A stretch of DNA of 12,784 nt from VGLO01 sp964599285 (GCA_964599285.1 CAZREI010000018.1:1-12784), one strand, 5' to 3'; counted from the stretch's first letter, positions 1 to 6,949 are shown. Notes: generated from the sequence alone by a model not told the origin. Made by a program: numbers and translations.

Positions 1-551
1 GAGGCATGATTATGGTTACCAAAAAAGGCATTGAAAAAGATTCGGAGCTGCCTAAAAAAATTGATCGGGCGATATTTCCGGCATTGCAAGGCGGGCCGCA
101 TGAAAATGCCATCGCCGCCATTGCCGCTTGCTTGAAAGAGGCTTCAACCCCTGCTTTTAAGAAATATGCGGCGCAAGTGGTAAAAAATGCCAAGGCATTA
201 GCACAAGAACTAAAACACCATGGGTTTGATATTATTTCGGGCGGTACGGATAATCATTTGATGGTAATTGATTTACGCAAGAAAAACATTACTGGGGCTG
301 AAGCTCAAGATCGGCTAGAAGAAGCAGGCATCAGTACTAATAAAAGTACTATTCCGTTTGATCCGGCGCCGCCGTTTAAACCTTCGGGAATCAGACTTGG
401 TACACCAGCCATTACCACGCGCGGCATGAAAGAACCACAAATGCGCCAAATTGCCGGCTGGATACATGAAGTGATTTCAAATCCAAAAGCAGCCAAAAAA
501 ATTCGCCAGGAAGTAGAAAAACTTTGCAAAAAATTCCCACTACCAAACTGA
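1..551 (+). CDS. glyA: Serine hydroxymethyltransferase, C-terminal part (5' end outside window)
   Basis: Serine hydroxymethyltransferase is a cytosolic PLP enzyme that converts serine and tetrahydrofolate to glycine and 5,10-methylene-tetrahydrofolate, feeding one-carbon metabolism. The window opens just after the region where the PLP-binding lysine should lie: the first visible codons give G-M-I-M-V-T, matching the GGMI segment that follows the active-site lysine motif. Downstream are the family signatures FPALQGGPHEN, SGGTDNHLMVIDLR and SGIRLGTPAITTRGM; the arginine in SGIRLGTPA is the substrate-carboxylate ligand in the family. About 183 codons are visible, which fits the C-terminal 40-45% of a usual protein of about 415 residues. 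The ATG at 6 is internal and is not the start. The reading frame is intact to its TGA. The stop lies at the edge of a long inverted repeat that fills the gap to the next gene. Identity is certain; only the missing N-terminus is unseen. Confidence 0.97.
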   Translation, partial: GMIMVTKKGIEKDSELPKKIDRAIFPALQGGPHENAIAAIAACLKEASTPAFKKYAAQVVKNAKALAQELKHHGFDIISGGTDNHLMVIDLRKKNITGAEAQDRLEEAGISTNKSTIPFDPAPPFKPSGIRLGTPAITTRGMKEPQMRQIAGWIHEVISNPKAAKKIRQEVEKLCKKFPLPN

Positions 552-675
552 AATTCCAAACCACAAATTACAAATCACAAACAATATCTAAATCCTAATT
601 TCTAAATCCCAAAACGTGTTTAGAATTTTCGTTATTAGAATTTGTTTGTAATTTGTATATTGTAATTTGGAATTT
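551..675. repeat. Imperfect long inverted repeat, AT-rich, between glyA and the PAP2 gene
   Basis: The left arm begins AAATTCCAAA at 551-560 and the right arm ends TTTGGAATTT at 666-675. Reading the right arm in reverse complement, the first 40 positions of the two arms agree at about 33, and similarity continues more weakly toward the centre near 610-620. The composition is built from variants of ACAAATTACAAA, giving a transcript that could fold into one long hairpin. It fills nearly the whole intergenic gap, from the glyA stop to 7 bp before the next start codon. It looks like an interspersed palindromic element of the type common in small bacterial genomes. No coding sequence is present. 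Similar AT-rich words occur at the very end of the window. Confidence 0.7.
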
Positions 676-681
676 TAAAAT

Positions 682-1212
682 GTGTATTTAGATTTAATTA
701 TCTTCAACTTTATCAATGGATTTGCTGGTCACTGGCATTGGCTGAATTTGGCTGGCATTTTTTTTGCAATCTATTTTGAATATTTTTTACTATTCGCTTT
801 GCTGATATTTTTGCTGAAAGATTTTAAAAAGTACTGGAGAATGGTTACAGAAGCTCTGATTGCCGCGGTGTTTGTCAGGTTTGTTTTGGCGGAAATTATT
901 CGCAGAATTTATTTTCGCCCAAGACCATTCATTCATAACCACGTCCATTTGCTTGTCCCTTATAGCCAAGGCGAAGCATCGTTTCCCTCGGGCCATGCCT
1001 CGTTTTACTTTGCCCTTTCCACCATTATTTACAGCTACAACAAAAGAGCCGGCATATTTTTTTACATTGCCAGCGCATTAATAGTTTTGGCCAGGGTGTT
1101 TGTCGGCATCCACTGGCCATCAGACATTTTGGCTGGGGCCATACTGGGAATCGCCATGGGCTGGGTGTTAAATTTTGTATTCAAGAAAGTAAACTTACCA
1201 AATAATGTTTGA
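682..1212 (+). CDS. PAP2-family membrane phosphatase (lipid or undecaprenyl pyrophosphate phosphatase type)
   Basis: A 176-residue integral membrane protein of the PAP2 (phosphatidic acid phosphatase type 2) superfamily, which removes phosphate from lipid phosphates or pyrophosphates such as undecaprenyl pyrophosphate. All three catalytic motifs are visible: R74-x6-R81-P82 (arginine in place of the usual first lysine), P102-S103-G104-H105, and R138-x5-H144-x3-D148 in ARVFVGIHWPSD. Hydrophobic segments lie near residues 22-46, 56-72, 107-118, 124-143 and 147-168. The start is a GTG at 682: a stop codon lies 6 bp upstream in frame, and the ATG at 680 is out of frame. No clear Shine-Dalgarno sequence is present. 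The stop overlaps the next gene's start in ATGTTTGA, so the two are probably translationally coupled. A BcrC-like role in recycling the cell-wall lipid carrier is possible but the substrate cannot be read from sequence. Confidence 0.93.
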   Translation: MYLDLIIFNFINGFAGHWHWLNLAGIFFAIYFEYFLLFALLIFLLKDFKKYWRMVTEALIAAVFVRFVLAEIIRRIYFRPRPFIHNHVHLLVPYSQGEASFPSGHASFYFALSTIIYSYNKRAGIFFYIASALIVLARVFVGIHWPSDILAGAILGIAMGWVLNFVFKKVNLPNNV

Positions 1213-1741
1213 CCCAAAAGACAGCAAAACTATCGGCTACCACTTATTCTTCTTACCATCGGGAGAACTTTTTGATAGCCTACAAGCCACTATCAATCAG
1301 CTGGCCGAAAAATATGGTGGCGCGAAGTTTGAGCCACATCTGACTTTGTTGGCACGGATTCCCAAAGCAGACGAAGCTGAACTGGTTGCTAAGACTAAGC
1401 AGCTTGCCAGTATGATGCAATCGTTTGAAGTTGAACCAAAGAAAATCTTTGCCGAAGACGCTTACTTCCGAGCACTTTATTGCAAAGCAGAACCCAATCC
1501 CACAATGGAAGAGTATCACAAAAAGGCACTGGAAATGTTCGGTGTGCAAGACGTCAACGTTTATATGCCCCATTTGAGTTTGTACTATGGTAATGTTCCG
1601 CAATCTACCAAGGATGAAATGATTGCATCGTTGTCATTGCCAGCCAGCATGAAGTTCTTGGTGGACAGAGTTTACTTGTATCGCACTGAGGGCGAAGCTC
1701 AAGATTGGGTTCGGGTGGGAGAGTATCCGTTAGGAAAATAA
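1205..1741 (+). CDS. 2H phosphoesterase, cyclic phosphodiesterase-like
   Basis: A 178-residue soluble protein with the two H-x-T/S motifs that define the 2H phosphoesterase fold: H45-L-T47 in EPHLTLL and H123-L-S125 in MPHLSLYYG. The N-terminal pattern, a 'LPSG' turn followed by a helix and then 'GGAKFEPHLTLLARI', is that of the cyclic phosphodiesterase (CPDase) branch. That branch opens 2',3'- or 1'',2''-cyclic phosphates such as those produced in tRNA splicing or repair. In 2H enzymes the two histidines act as general acid and base on a cyclic or 2'-5' phosphodiester. The gene starts 8 bp inside the preceding PAP2 gene and ends just before a hairpin terminator, so the pair forms a short operon. 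The exact substrate is unknown; an RNA 2',3'-cyclic phosphate is the most economical guess. Confidence 0.85.
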   Translation: MFDPKDSKTIGYHLFFLPSGELFDSLQATINQLAEKYGGAKFEPHLTLLARIPKADEAELVAKTKQLASMMQSFEVEPKKIFAEDAYFRALYCKAEPNPTMEEYHKKALEMFGVQDVNVYMPHLSLYYGNVPQSTKDEMIASLSLPASMKFLVDRVYLYRTEGEAQDWVRVGEYPLGK

Positions 1742-1753
1742 TTTCGTAAAACC

Positions 1754-1789
1754 AAAGGCTCCGACTATTTTGTCGAAGCCTTTTTTTCT
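1754..1789. terminator. Rho-independent terminator after the 2H phosphoesterase gene, possibly bidirectional
   Basis: AAAGGCTCCGAC (1754-1765) pairs with GTCGAAGCCTTT (1772-1783) with a single C/A mismatch and a short loop, followed by a run of T. It begins 12 bp after the TAA of the + strand gene. Read on the other strand the same hairpin is followed by TTTGGTTTT, so it could also end the convergent transcript carrying tRNA-Leu. Confidence 0.8.
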
Positions 1790-1815
1790 TTACTCGCCCT
1801 GGAGGAATTGAAGGG

Positions 1816-1899
1816 TGCCGAGGGAGGGACTTGAACCCTCAAGAGCTTGCGCTCGCAGGTTTTTGAAACCTGTGCGGTTGCCAGTTTCGCCACCTCGGC
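1816..1899 (-). tRNA. tRNA-Leu (anticodon CAA)
   Basis: An 84-nt class II tRNA on the minus strand. The acceptor arms GCCGAGG and CCTCGGC pair fully, with discriminator A at 1816. The D-arm contains the conserved GG. The anticodon stem CAGGT/ACCTG encloses the loop TTCAAAA, placing CAA at positions 34-36 (plus-strand TTG at 1863-1865), which reads the leucine codon UUG. The long variable arm is a GAGC/GCTC stem capped by GCAA, and the T-arm is GAGGG-TTCAAGT-CCCTC. The discriminator A and the D-arm fit leucine rather than serine. CCA is not encoded: the next bases after A73 are CCC. It lies 41 bp downstream of the Rel gene on the same strand and may share its transcript. Confidence 0.97.
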
Positions 1900-1940
1900 A
1901 ATTTATGGTAACTTTACCATACATTTTCAAAAATTCAAGC

Positions 1941-3671
1941 TCACCTCCACGATGCGTCAATGACTCTTTGTGGGAATTTTTGGGAAATTTCTTGCAGAAA
2001 TTTGCAGGATGTTTTGTGCAGGACCGCCGCTCGGTACTTGCTCAAGTAGGCTCGGGATGGGTCTCCGGGTTTTGGGTCGCAACACTTGGCGATGGTTACC
2101 ATCATGCCTTTTTGGCCGGCCAAGTAAACGCGTAAAACTCCGGGCTTTGCTATTGTAGCAGCTGGCGCCGGCGTCAGCACATCTCTTTTTTTTGAAAACT
2201 CAACAATTTTCTTTTTTACCAGCGATGGCACCGAAAACAAAGACACCGGCAGATCAATGAACAGTTTTTTAATGTGCGACTTGGCAAACCCTGTTTTTAC
2301 AAAGCGCAGCCAATCCTGCGAGGGCTTTCTTTTTTTGTTGGTAATAATTTCCACAATGTCACCGTTTTTTAATGGCTGGGAAAGAGGAATAATTTTTCCG
2401 CTAATCTTGGCGCTCTCGCAATGGTTGCCAATGTCCGAATGCACCGCGTAAGCAAAATCCACAGGAGTGGAACCCTTGGGAAGTTCTATAATATCGCCTT
2501 TTGGGGTGAAGGTAAAAATGCGATCCTGGAAAAAATTAATGTTGAAGGTTTTTAAAAATTCCGGAATTTCTTTTGACCAGGCCAAGGTTTGGGCGCCAAC
2601 CGGATTCAGCTTTTCTTTGTAAGCCCAATGCGCGCAGATGCCAAACTGGGCTTCCTGGTGCATGGCTTGGGTCCGGATTTGGATTTCGGAAAACTGATCT
2701 TCTTCCAAAAACACGGTGGTGTGAATAGACTGGTAGCCGTTTTCTTTGGGCTTGGCAATGTAGTCTTGGATTTGCCCGGAAAAAGGCTTGTAGTGTTTGT
2801 GGATAATGCCTAGCGTTTTGTAGCAATCGGCCACGGTGGGCACGATGATGCGCAGGGCGACCAGGTCGTAGACTTTTTCAATGTCCATGTCGCGGCGCTT
2901 GAGTTTTTGCCAGGTGCTCCAATACGATTTGGCGCGCGAGTCAATGTGGTGGACGGCGATTCGTTCATGGCGCAGGATTTTTTTAATTTTGGGAATAAAG
3001 CGGCGAAGATATTGCTGGCGATGCTGGTAGCGTTCTTGCAACTGCTCTTGCAGCCAGGCAAAATCTTTTGGATACAGGTGCTCAAAAGCCGTGTCTTCCA
3101 GGGTTCGCTTGATTTCTCCTAATCCCAGGCGATTGGCAATGGGCACAAAAATATGCAATGTTTCCAGAGCATATAATTTTCGCAGGGGTTCTGGCATTTC
3201 TGAAATTCTATTGAGTCCATCTATGCGCGCGGCCAATTCTATCAAAGCCACCCGAGCATCTTTGGCGATGGCAAAAAACATTTTGCGCAAGCTTTCAGCT
3301 TTTTTTTCATTCTGCAAAATTTCTTCGGTGCGAGAAGCGGAAAAGGCGTGGTAAATTCCGCCGATATTAGAACTATTTTCTATGAGGGTTGCAATGTCCT
3401 GGCCAAAGCTATTTTTTATTTCTATAAGAACGTCTTTTGGATTCCGGGCAACATGGGCGTTAGCAGTGTCATGTAAAACGCCAGCGGCGATGGTGGTTTG
3501 GTCGGTTCCCAAGTTTTGCAAAATGAGGGCGACGTCCAAGGCGTGGTCAATGTAAGTTTGGCCGGTGGTGCGCCTTTGATCCCGATAGTGCTGGCGGGCA
3601 AACTCAATAACCTGGCCCATCAAATCCGGGTCAGAGCTATGCTTGATCAGTTTTTGAATTTGGTTTGACAT
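1941..3671 (-). CDS. rel: Rel/RelA/SpoT-family (p)ppGpp synthetase with a degenerate hydrolase domain and no ACT domain
   Basis: A 576-residue long RSH protein that makes the stringent-response alarmone (p)ppGpp from ATP and GTP/GDP. Domain order: HD hydrolase-like region (about 25-190), synthetase (about 225-350), TGS (about 383-445), and a conserved-cysteine segment (about 515-560, AKCCDPKPGD) at the C-terminus. The usual terminal ACT/RRM domain is absent, so it is shorter than the common 700-740. Synthetase residues look intact: SRAKSYWSTWQKL, YDLVALRI, YIAKPKENGYQSIHTTV and EIQIRT. The hydrolase looks dead. H43, H67 and D68 remain, but the HDxxED motif reads H-D-T-A-N-A, and the LADR aspartate is alanine (A148). 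The motif that is RxKD in bifunctional Rel and ExDD in RelA is here Q300-I-Q-D303. The ATG at 3671 is chosen over an upstream TTG/ATG frame because homology begins here and the extension would run into the divergent gene. No Shine-Dalgarno sequence is seen. Confidence 0.95.
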   Translation of the reverse strand: MSNQIQKLIKHSSDPDLMGQVIEFARQHYRDQRRTTGQTYIDHALDVALILQNLGTDQTTIAAGVLHDTANAHVARNPKDVLIEIKNSFGQDIATLIENSSNIGGIYHAFSASRTEEILQNEKKAESLRKMFFAIAKDARVALIELAARIDGLNRISEMPEPLRKLYALETLHIFVPIANRLGLGEIKRTLEDTAFEHLYPKDFAWLQEQLQERYQHRQQYLRRFIPKIKKILRHERIAVHHIDSRAKSYWSTWQKLKRRDMDIEKVYDLVALRIIVPTVADCYKTLGIIHKHYKPFSGQIQDYIAKPKENGYQSIHTTVFLEEDQFSEIQIRTQAMHQEAQFGICAHWAYKEKLNPVGAQTLAWSKEIPEFLKTFNINFFQDRIFTFTPKGDIIELPKGSTPVDFAYAVHSDIGNHCESAKISGKIIPLSQPLKNGDIVEIITNKKRKPSQDWLRFVKTGFAKSHIKKLFIDLPVSLFSVPSLVKKKIVEFSKKRDVLTPAPAATIAKPGVLRVYLAGQKGMMVTIAKCCDPKPGDPSRAYLSKYRAAVLHKTSCKFLQEISQKFPQRVIDASWR

Positions 3672-3692
3672 TCGGTAATAATTTTGTAGTAT
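3665..3692 (+). promoter_or_regulatory. Promoter for the HD hydrolase-like gene
   Basis: TTGACA (3665-3670), 16 bp spacer, TAGTAT (3687-3692), on the plus strand. The -35 overlaps the start codon of the divergent rel gene (CAT at 3669-3671), so polymerase binding here and transcription of rel are likely to interfere with each other. The predicted start near 3699 leaves a leader of about 43 nt containing the Shine-Dalgarno site GAGGT at 3731-3735. Confidence 0.65.
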
Positions 3693-3741
3693 GTAGTTGA
3701 GTAGTGTGTTTTGGCTCTTTCCCAACCAGCGAGGTAACATT

Positions 3742-4260
3742 ATGTTCACTGGCATCGAACTCGGGAAAATGATTTCTAGTATTTTTTATCACCACGAATG
3801 CCACTCGAGGAAACCAGAGAAAGCTTTCAGGAAATTTGACGGACGCACTCCTTATGGTGTTCATCCAACACTTGCTGCGATGCTGATTTTACATGAAGAG
3901 TATTTGCTAGAGGATGTGCGTGTTATTGGCGCAAAAGCGTTGTTGGCCCACGACTTGATTGAAGACACCAAAATAGCGAGGCTTCCCGATTGGTGCTATC
4001 AACCTCTTGCCATCGCAAGTCTAGTATACGAATTGACTTTTTACGAGGATCAGGATCCGTCAGTGGAAATCTGGAAGCGTAGCGACAAAGCAAAGCTTCT
4101 CAAATTCTATGACGTGACGGTTAATCTCATGTGTGTAAGCGCCATGAAGCCAGAGAGGGTTCAATATTGCCGTGAACAGGCTCAAAAGCATTTGGCGTGG
4201 GTGGAAGAGCGTTATCCGCACCTTGAAATTGTCAAAATTGCCAAAGGATTGTTGGCATAG
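3742..4260 (+). CDS. Stand-alone HD-domain protein, probable small alarmone hydrolase (MESH1/SpoT-hydrolase-like)
   Basis: A 172-residue protein whose N-terminal two thirds match the HD fold of the Rel/SpoT hydrolase domain. Visible residues are H41 in TPYGVHP (compare YIxHP), H70-D71-x2-E74-D75-T in LAHDLIEDT (compare HDVVEDT), and D124 in LLKFYDVTVNLM (compare IKLADRLHNM). These correspond to the metal ligands and the E-D pair that hydrolyse the 3'-pyrophosphate of (p)ppGpp, and the size is close to MESH1 (about 180 residues). There is no synthetase, TGS or membrane segment. It is divergent from rel, whose own hydrolase domain has lost these residues, which supports a partner role; that is inference. 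It has a plausible promoter, an SD (GAGGT, 6 bp before ATG) that excludes the upstream start at 3697, and its own terminator. Another nucleotide-phosphate substrate remains possible. Confidence 0.82.
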   Translation: MFTGIELGKMISSIFYHHECHSRKPEKAFRKFDGRTPYGVHPTLAAMLILHEEYLLEDVRVIGAKALLAHDLIEDTKIARLPDWCYQPLAIASLVYELTFYEDQDPSVEIWKRSDKAKLLKFYDVTVNLMCVSAMKPERVQYCREQAQKHLAWVEERYPHLEIVKIAKGLLA

Positions 4261-4271
4261 AAAAGCCAAGG

Positions 4272-4301
4272 GCGAGTAATACACTGTTACTCGCTTTTTT
4301 T
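4272..4301 (+). terminator. Rho-independent terminator after the HD gene
   Basis: GCGAGTAA (4272-4279) pairs perfectly with TTACTCGC (4287-4294) around a 7-nt loop, followed by TTTTTTT. The right arm contains the stop codon of the convergent topA gene (TTA on the plus strand at 4287-4289). It stops plus-strand transcription from running into topA in the antisense direction. Confidence 0.88.
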
Positions 4302-6326
4302 ATAGTCGCATTCTTTGTTTGAGCACTTTATCTGCCCTTTTTTGGTTTCTACTAAAATGGATTTGCAGGTTGGGCAAAATTCATTGATTGGTTTGTCCCA
4401 GGTGGCAAAGTCGCAGGCGGGATACTGATCACAGCCGTAAAATATTTTTCCGCGCCGAGTTTTTTTGACGGCCATTTTTCCTTTGCCACACTTGGGGCAG
4501 GTGATATTTAGGGCTTGGGTTGGCTGGCTAGTGGAACCAACGGTTACCATAGATTCAGTGTATTTGCAATCGGGAAATCCGGTGCAGGCGTAAAACCGGC
4601 CAAACCGCCCCAGTTTTTCCACCATGGGTTTGCCGCACTTAGGGCATACTTTATCCGTTTTTATATCGGTATTTTCTTTGGGAACGTCCTCATATTTTTC
4701 TTGTAAATTTTTGGCAAAGGGAACGTAAAAATCTTTAATGGTTTTTTGCCAAGTGTCTTTTCCTTCGGCAATTTCGTCCAATTCTTTTTCCATGCCTGCC
4801 GTAAATTCAATATCTACGATTTGAGGAAAATTTGTCACCAAAATATCGTTGACTAAAAATCCCATTTCGGTGGGGAAGAAGCGCCGCTGATCGTTTTTTT
4901 CTATGTAGTGGCGGTCTTGAATAGTGGATAGGGTTGGAGCATAGGTGGAAGGCCGGCCGATGCCGTGCTTTTCCAGTGCCTTAATCAAACTGGCTTCGTT
5001 GTAGCGGGCGGGAGGTTCGGTAAAATGCTGGGTCGGATGTATGTTTACCAAATCCAACATTTCTTTTTGATGAAGTTCTGGCAGTTCGGTTTCTTCAAAC
5101 TTCATAGGATAGACTTTCAAAAACCCGTCAAACTTTAGCATCTGGCCGTGCGCGCCGAAAGTGTATTGGTTGGCATTAATTTCTATGGCGGTGGCGTCAA
5201 AGACGGCTTGTGCCATTTGGCAGGCGATGAACCGCTGCCAAATTAAGGTATACAATTTTAGTTGTGGGCCTTCCAAGTCGCCCTTGAGCGATTCGGGGGC
5301 GTCGGAAGGATTGGTTGGCCGAATGGCTTCGTGGGCTTCCTGGGCGTTTTTGCCGGCTTTAAAAAATCGGCTGGCCCAATACTTATCGCCAAATTGTTTG
5401 GTGATAAATGTTTTGGCGGCGTCCAACGATTGCTGGGAAAGGTTGAGCGAGTCGGTTCTGTGATAGGTGATGTATCCTTGTTCGTACAGTTTTTGGGCTA
5501 GCGACATGGTGAATTTTGAAGCGTAGCCGAATTTATTGGCGCCGGCTTGCTGCAACGTGGAAGTGGTAAAGGGCGGCAGGGGATTGCGCTTGGTTTCTTT
5601 TTTTTCAATGGCTTCTATTTGGTAGTTGGCGTTTTTTAAATCGGCCAGGATTTTTTTGGCTTCGGTTTCGTTTTTAATTTCCAGTTTATCTATGGTTTTG
5701 CCGTCTTTTTTTATCAAGAACGCGGAAAATTCTTTTTGGTTTTTGGAAAATACCGCTTCAATGTCCCAGTATTCCACGGCGATAAATTTTTGGATTTCCC
5801 GTTCTTTTTCAACGACTAATCTTACAGCTACTGATTGCACGCGGCCTGCCGAAAGCCCTTTAGAAATTTTTTTCCACAAAAACGGCGACAGTTTGTATCC
5901 CACAATTCTATCTAAAACGCGGCGAGCCTGCTGGGCATTGACCAAGTTCATATCTATTTTTCCGGGGGCTTTGAGTGCGTGGTCAATGGCTGTTTTGGTA
6001 ATTTCGTGGAAGACAATTCGCTTGGGATTTTCAAGATTCAAGGCTTGGGCCAGGTGCCAGGAAATGGACTCGCCTTCGCGGTCTTGGTCGGTAGCCAGAA
6101 TAACTTCATCAGCGGCCTTGGCATCTTTTTTTAGCTGCGAAACCACTTTTTTGGCTTTGGTGGGAATAATATAGGTTGGTTCAAAATCCTTGTCCACGTC
6201 TACACCCAGCTTGCTTTTTGGCAAATCTCGCACATGCCCAAAAGAAGCCACTACTTTATAGTCTTTCCCTAAAAATTTAGAAATAGTCCGCGATTTCGTG
6301 GGACTCTCCACAATAATAAGTTGCAT
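4287..6326 (-). CDS. topA: DNA topoisomerase I (type IA) with three C-terminal zinc ribbons
   Basis: A 679-residue type IA topoisomerase that relaxes negative supercoils by cutting one DNA strand through a 5'-phosphotyrosine. The Toprim domain is at the N-terminus: E7 in IIVESPTKS and D80-x-D82-x-E84 in ATDQDREGE. The catalytic tyrosine is Y288 in GYITYHRTDS. The 'RPSTYAPTLSTI' region lies near 459-469. The C-terminus carries three four-cysteine zinc ribbons: C561/C564/C581/C587, C610/C613/C632/C638 and C651/C654/C668/C673. Length and order are normal for a compact bacterial TopA. The ATG start is fixed by MQLIIVESP. There is no Shine-Dalgarno site; a -10 box at the edge of the upstream palindrome predicts a leader of only about 9 nt. 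The same palindrome precedes the PaaX/Cas2-like gene, so both may answer to one regulator. Confidence 0.99.
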   Translation of the reverse strand: MQLIIVESPTKSRTISKFLGKDYKVVASFGHVRDLPKSKLGVDVDKDFEPTYIIPTKAKKVVSQLKKDAKAADEVILATDQDREGESISWHLAQALNLENPKRIVFHEITKTAIDHALKAPGKIDMNLVNAQQARRVLDRIVGYKLSPFLWKKISKGLSAGRVQSVAVRLVVEKEREIQKFIAVEYWDIEAVFSKNQKEFSAFLIKKDGKTIDKLEIKNETEAKKILADLKNANYQIEAIEKKETKRNPLPPFTTSTLQQAGANKFGYASKFTMSLAQKLYEQGYITYHRTDSLNLSQQSLDAAKTFITKQFGDKYWASRFFKAGKNAQEAHEAIRPTNPSDAPESLKGDLEGPQLKLYTLIWQRFIACQMAQAVFDATAIEINANQYTFGAHGQMLKFDGFLKVYPMKFEETELPELHQKEMLDLVNIHPTQHFTEPPARYNEASLIKALEKHGIGRPSTYAPTLSTIQDRHYIEKNDQRRFFPTEMGFLVNDILVTNFPQIVDIEFTAGMEKELDEIAEGKDTWQKTIKDFYVPFAKNLQEKYEDVPKENTDIKTDKVCPKCGKPMVEKLGRFGRFYACTGFPDCKYTESMVTVGSTSQPTQALNITCPKCGKGKMAVKKTRRGKIFYGCDQYPACDFATWDKPINEFCPTCKSILVETKKGQIKCSNKECDYKKSE

Positions 6327-6341
6327 GGGTACTATTTTGAC

Positions 6342-6369
6342 ACTATACTCTAATTTTAACGATCGTTAA
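6342..6369 (-). promoter_or_regulatory. Predicted topA promoter embedded in the palindrome
   Basis: On the minus strand, TTAACG (6364-6369), 16 bp spacer, TATAGT (6342-6347), with topA's ATG 15 nt beyond the -10. Nearly the whole promoter lies inside the perfect palindrome at 6345-6380, so a protein binding the palindrome would block RNA polymerase. The -35 matches the consensus at 4 of 6 positions. Confidence 0.55.
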
Positions 6370-6380
6370 AATTAGAGTAT
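6345..6380. repeat. Perfect 36-bp palindrome, copy 1 (topA side)
   Basis: The half-site ATACTCTAATTTTAACGA is followed immediately by its exact reverse complement, centred between 6362 and 6363 on CGATCG. All 36 bases are identical to the core of copy 2 at 6925-6960. It lies 18 bp upstream of topA and 4 bp downstream of the stop codon of the PaaX/Cas2-like gene. There is no T-run on either side, so it is not a standard terminator. Confidence 0.97.
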
Positions 6381-6384
6381 GGTA

Positions 6385-6915
6385 TTAAATTTCTTCTATT
6401 AAAAATATTTTAACATAACTTCCCAGAGAGTGTAATTGCAATAAATTTTCGGTCTTTTCCGCAACGTCATAGGGAGAAATCCAAACACTTTTTTGGAATA
6501 ACTTGTATCCCAAATTATGTAGAATACTCCTTAATAGATTTCGTCTCCTTTTCTGTTTTTCTGGTACATCAAAAATTAACATTATCCACTTGCCGTCTTT
6601 TCGCTTTGGTTTTCCCTCGATTAAGAAACTAGCTTTAAGTGCTTTACTTAATCCCTTTTTTGTAAGTAAGAAACCCTGTTTACTCTTCAGGTTTTCCTCT
6701 TTGATATAGTTATTCCTCTTGGCGTAGTATACTAGTTTACTGAATTTTGCTCCATTTTTTTCATGTCGATATTTTTCGAAAATAGGATTTTGTAGTCCTA
6801 ATAAGCGATCTAATTTCGTATGGCGAGGAGCTATCACAAAATCAATTACATCTCCTGTTTGCTCAAGCGCTTTGTAGACATCCCACAAAAATTTATCTGT
6901 TAGTGATAGTTTCAT
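6385..6915 (-). CDS. PaaX-like / Cas2-fold protein with N-terminal winged helix
   Basis: A 176-residue basic protein. The N-terminal half (about 1-95) looks like a winged helix: a helical start, then LVYYAKRNNYIKEE and FLLTKKGLSKAL, which resembles a recognition helix and wing. The C-terminal half (about 108-176) is a Cas2-like ferredoxin fold: KWIMLIFDVPEKQKRRRNLLRSILHNLGYKLFQ followed by KSVWISPYD. This combines the Cas2 pattern (Asp at the end of strand 1, here D116, then a helix and a 'QKSV' strand) with the VWISP signature of the PaaX repressor family. Automated annotation often calls such genes Cas2, but no CRISPR array or other cas gene is present, so a DNA-binding regulator or nuclease acting on the flanking palindromes is more likely. 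Its mRNA is predicted to be leaderless. Base composition differs from neighbouring genes, suggesting transfer. Confidence 0.85.
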   Translation of the reverse strand: MKLSLTDKFLWDVYKALEQTGDVIDFVIAPRHTKLDRLLGLQNPIFEKYRHEKNGAKFSKLVYYAKRNNYIKEENLKSKQGFLLTKKGLSKALKASFLIEGKPKRKDGKWIMLIFDVPEKQKRRRNLLRSILHNLGYKLFQKSVWISPYDVAEKTENLLQLHSLGSYVKIFLIEEI

Positions 6916-6921
6916 TCTTTC

Positions 6922-6949
6922 ATTATACTCTAATTTTAACGATCGTTAA
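6922..6949 (-). promoter_or_regulatory. Predicted promoter of the PaaX/Cas2-like gene, embedded in the palindrome
   Basis: On the minus strand, TTAACG (6944-6949), 16 bp spacer, TATAAT (6922-6927), a perfect -10 formed at the palindrome's edge. The expected start, about 7 bp after the -10, falls on the A of the ATG at 6915, so the transcript should be leaderless. Repression by the encoded winged-helix protein through this site would be a simple negative loop. Confidence 0.65.

Noticed and set aside
1816..1899. tRNA-Ser
   Set aside because: The long variable arm fits both Ser and Leu, but the anticodon is CAA and the discriminator is A, so it is leucine.
3672..3755. A longer Rel starting at 3755
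   Set aside because: The extra 28 residues have no family similarity and overlap the promoter, leader and start of the divergent HD gene.
5626..6174. A 182-codon plus-strand open frame inside topA
   Set aside because: It is the antisense shadow of a clearly conserved topA coding region; it has no Shine-Dalgarno site or family motif.
6385..6915. A CRISPR-associated Cas2 belonging to a CRISPR-Cas locus
   Set aside because: No repeat-spacer array, cas1 or effector gene is present; the N-terminal winged helix and VWISP motif point to the PaaX-like branch.
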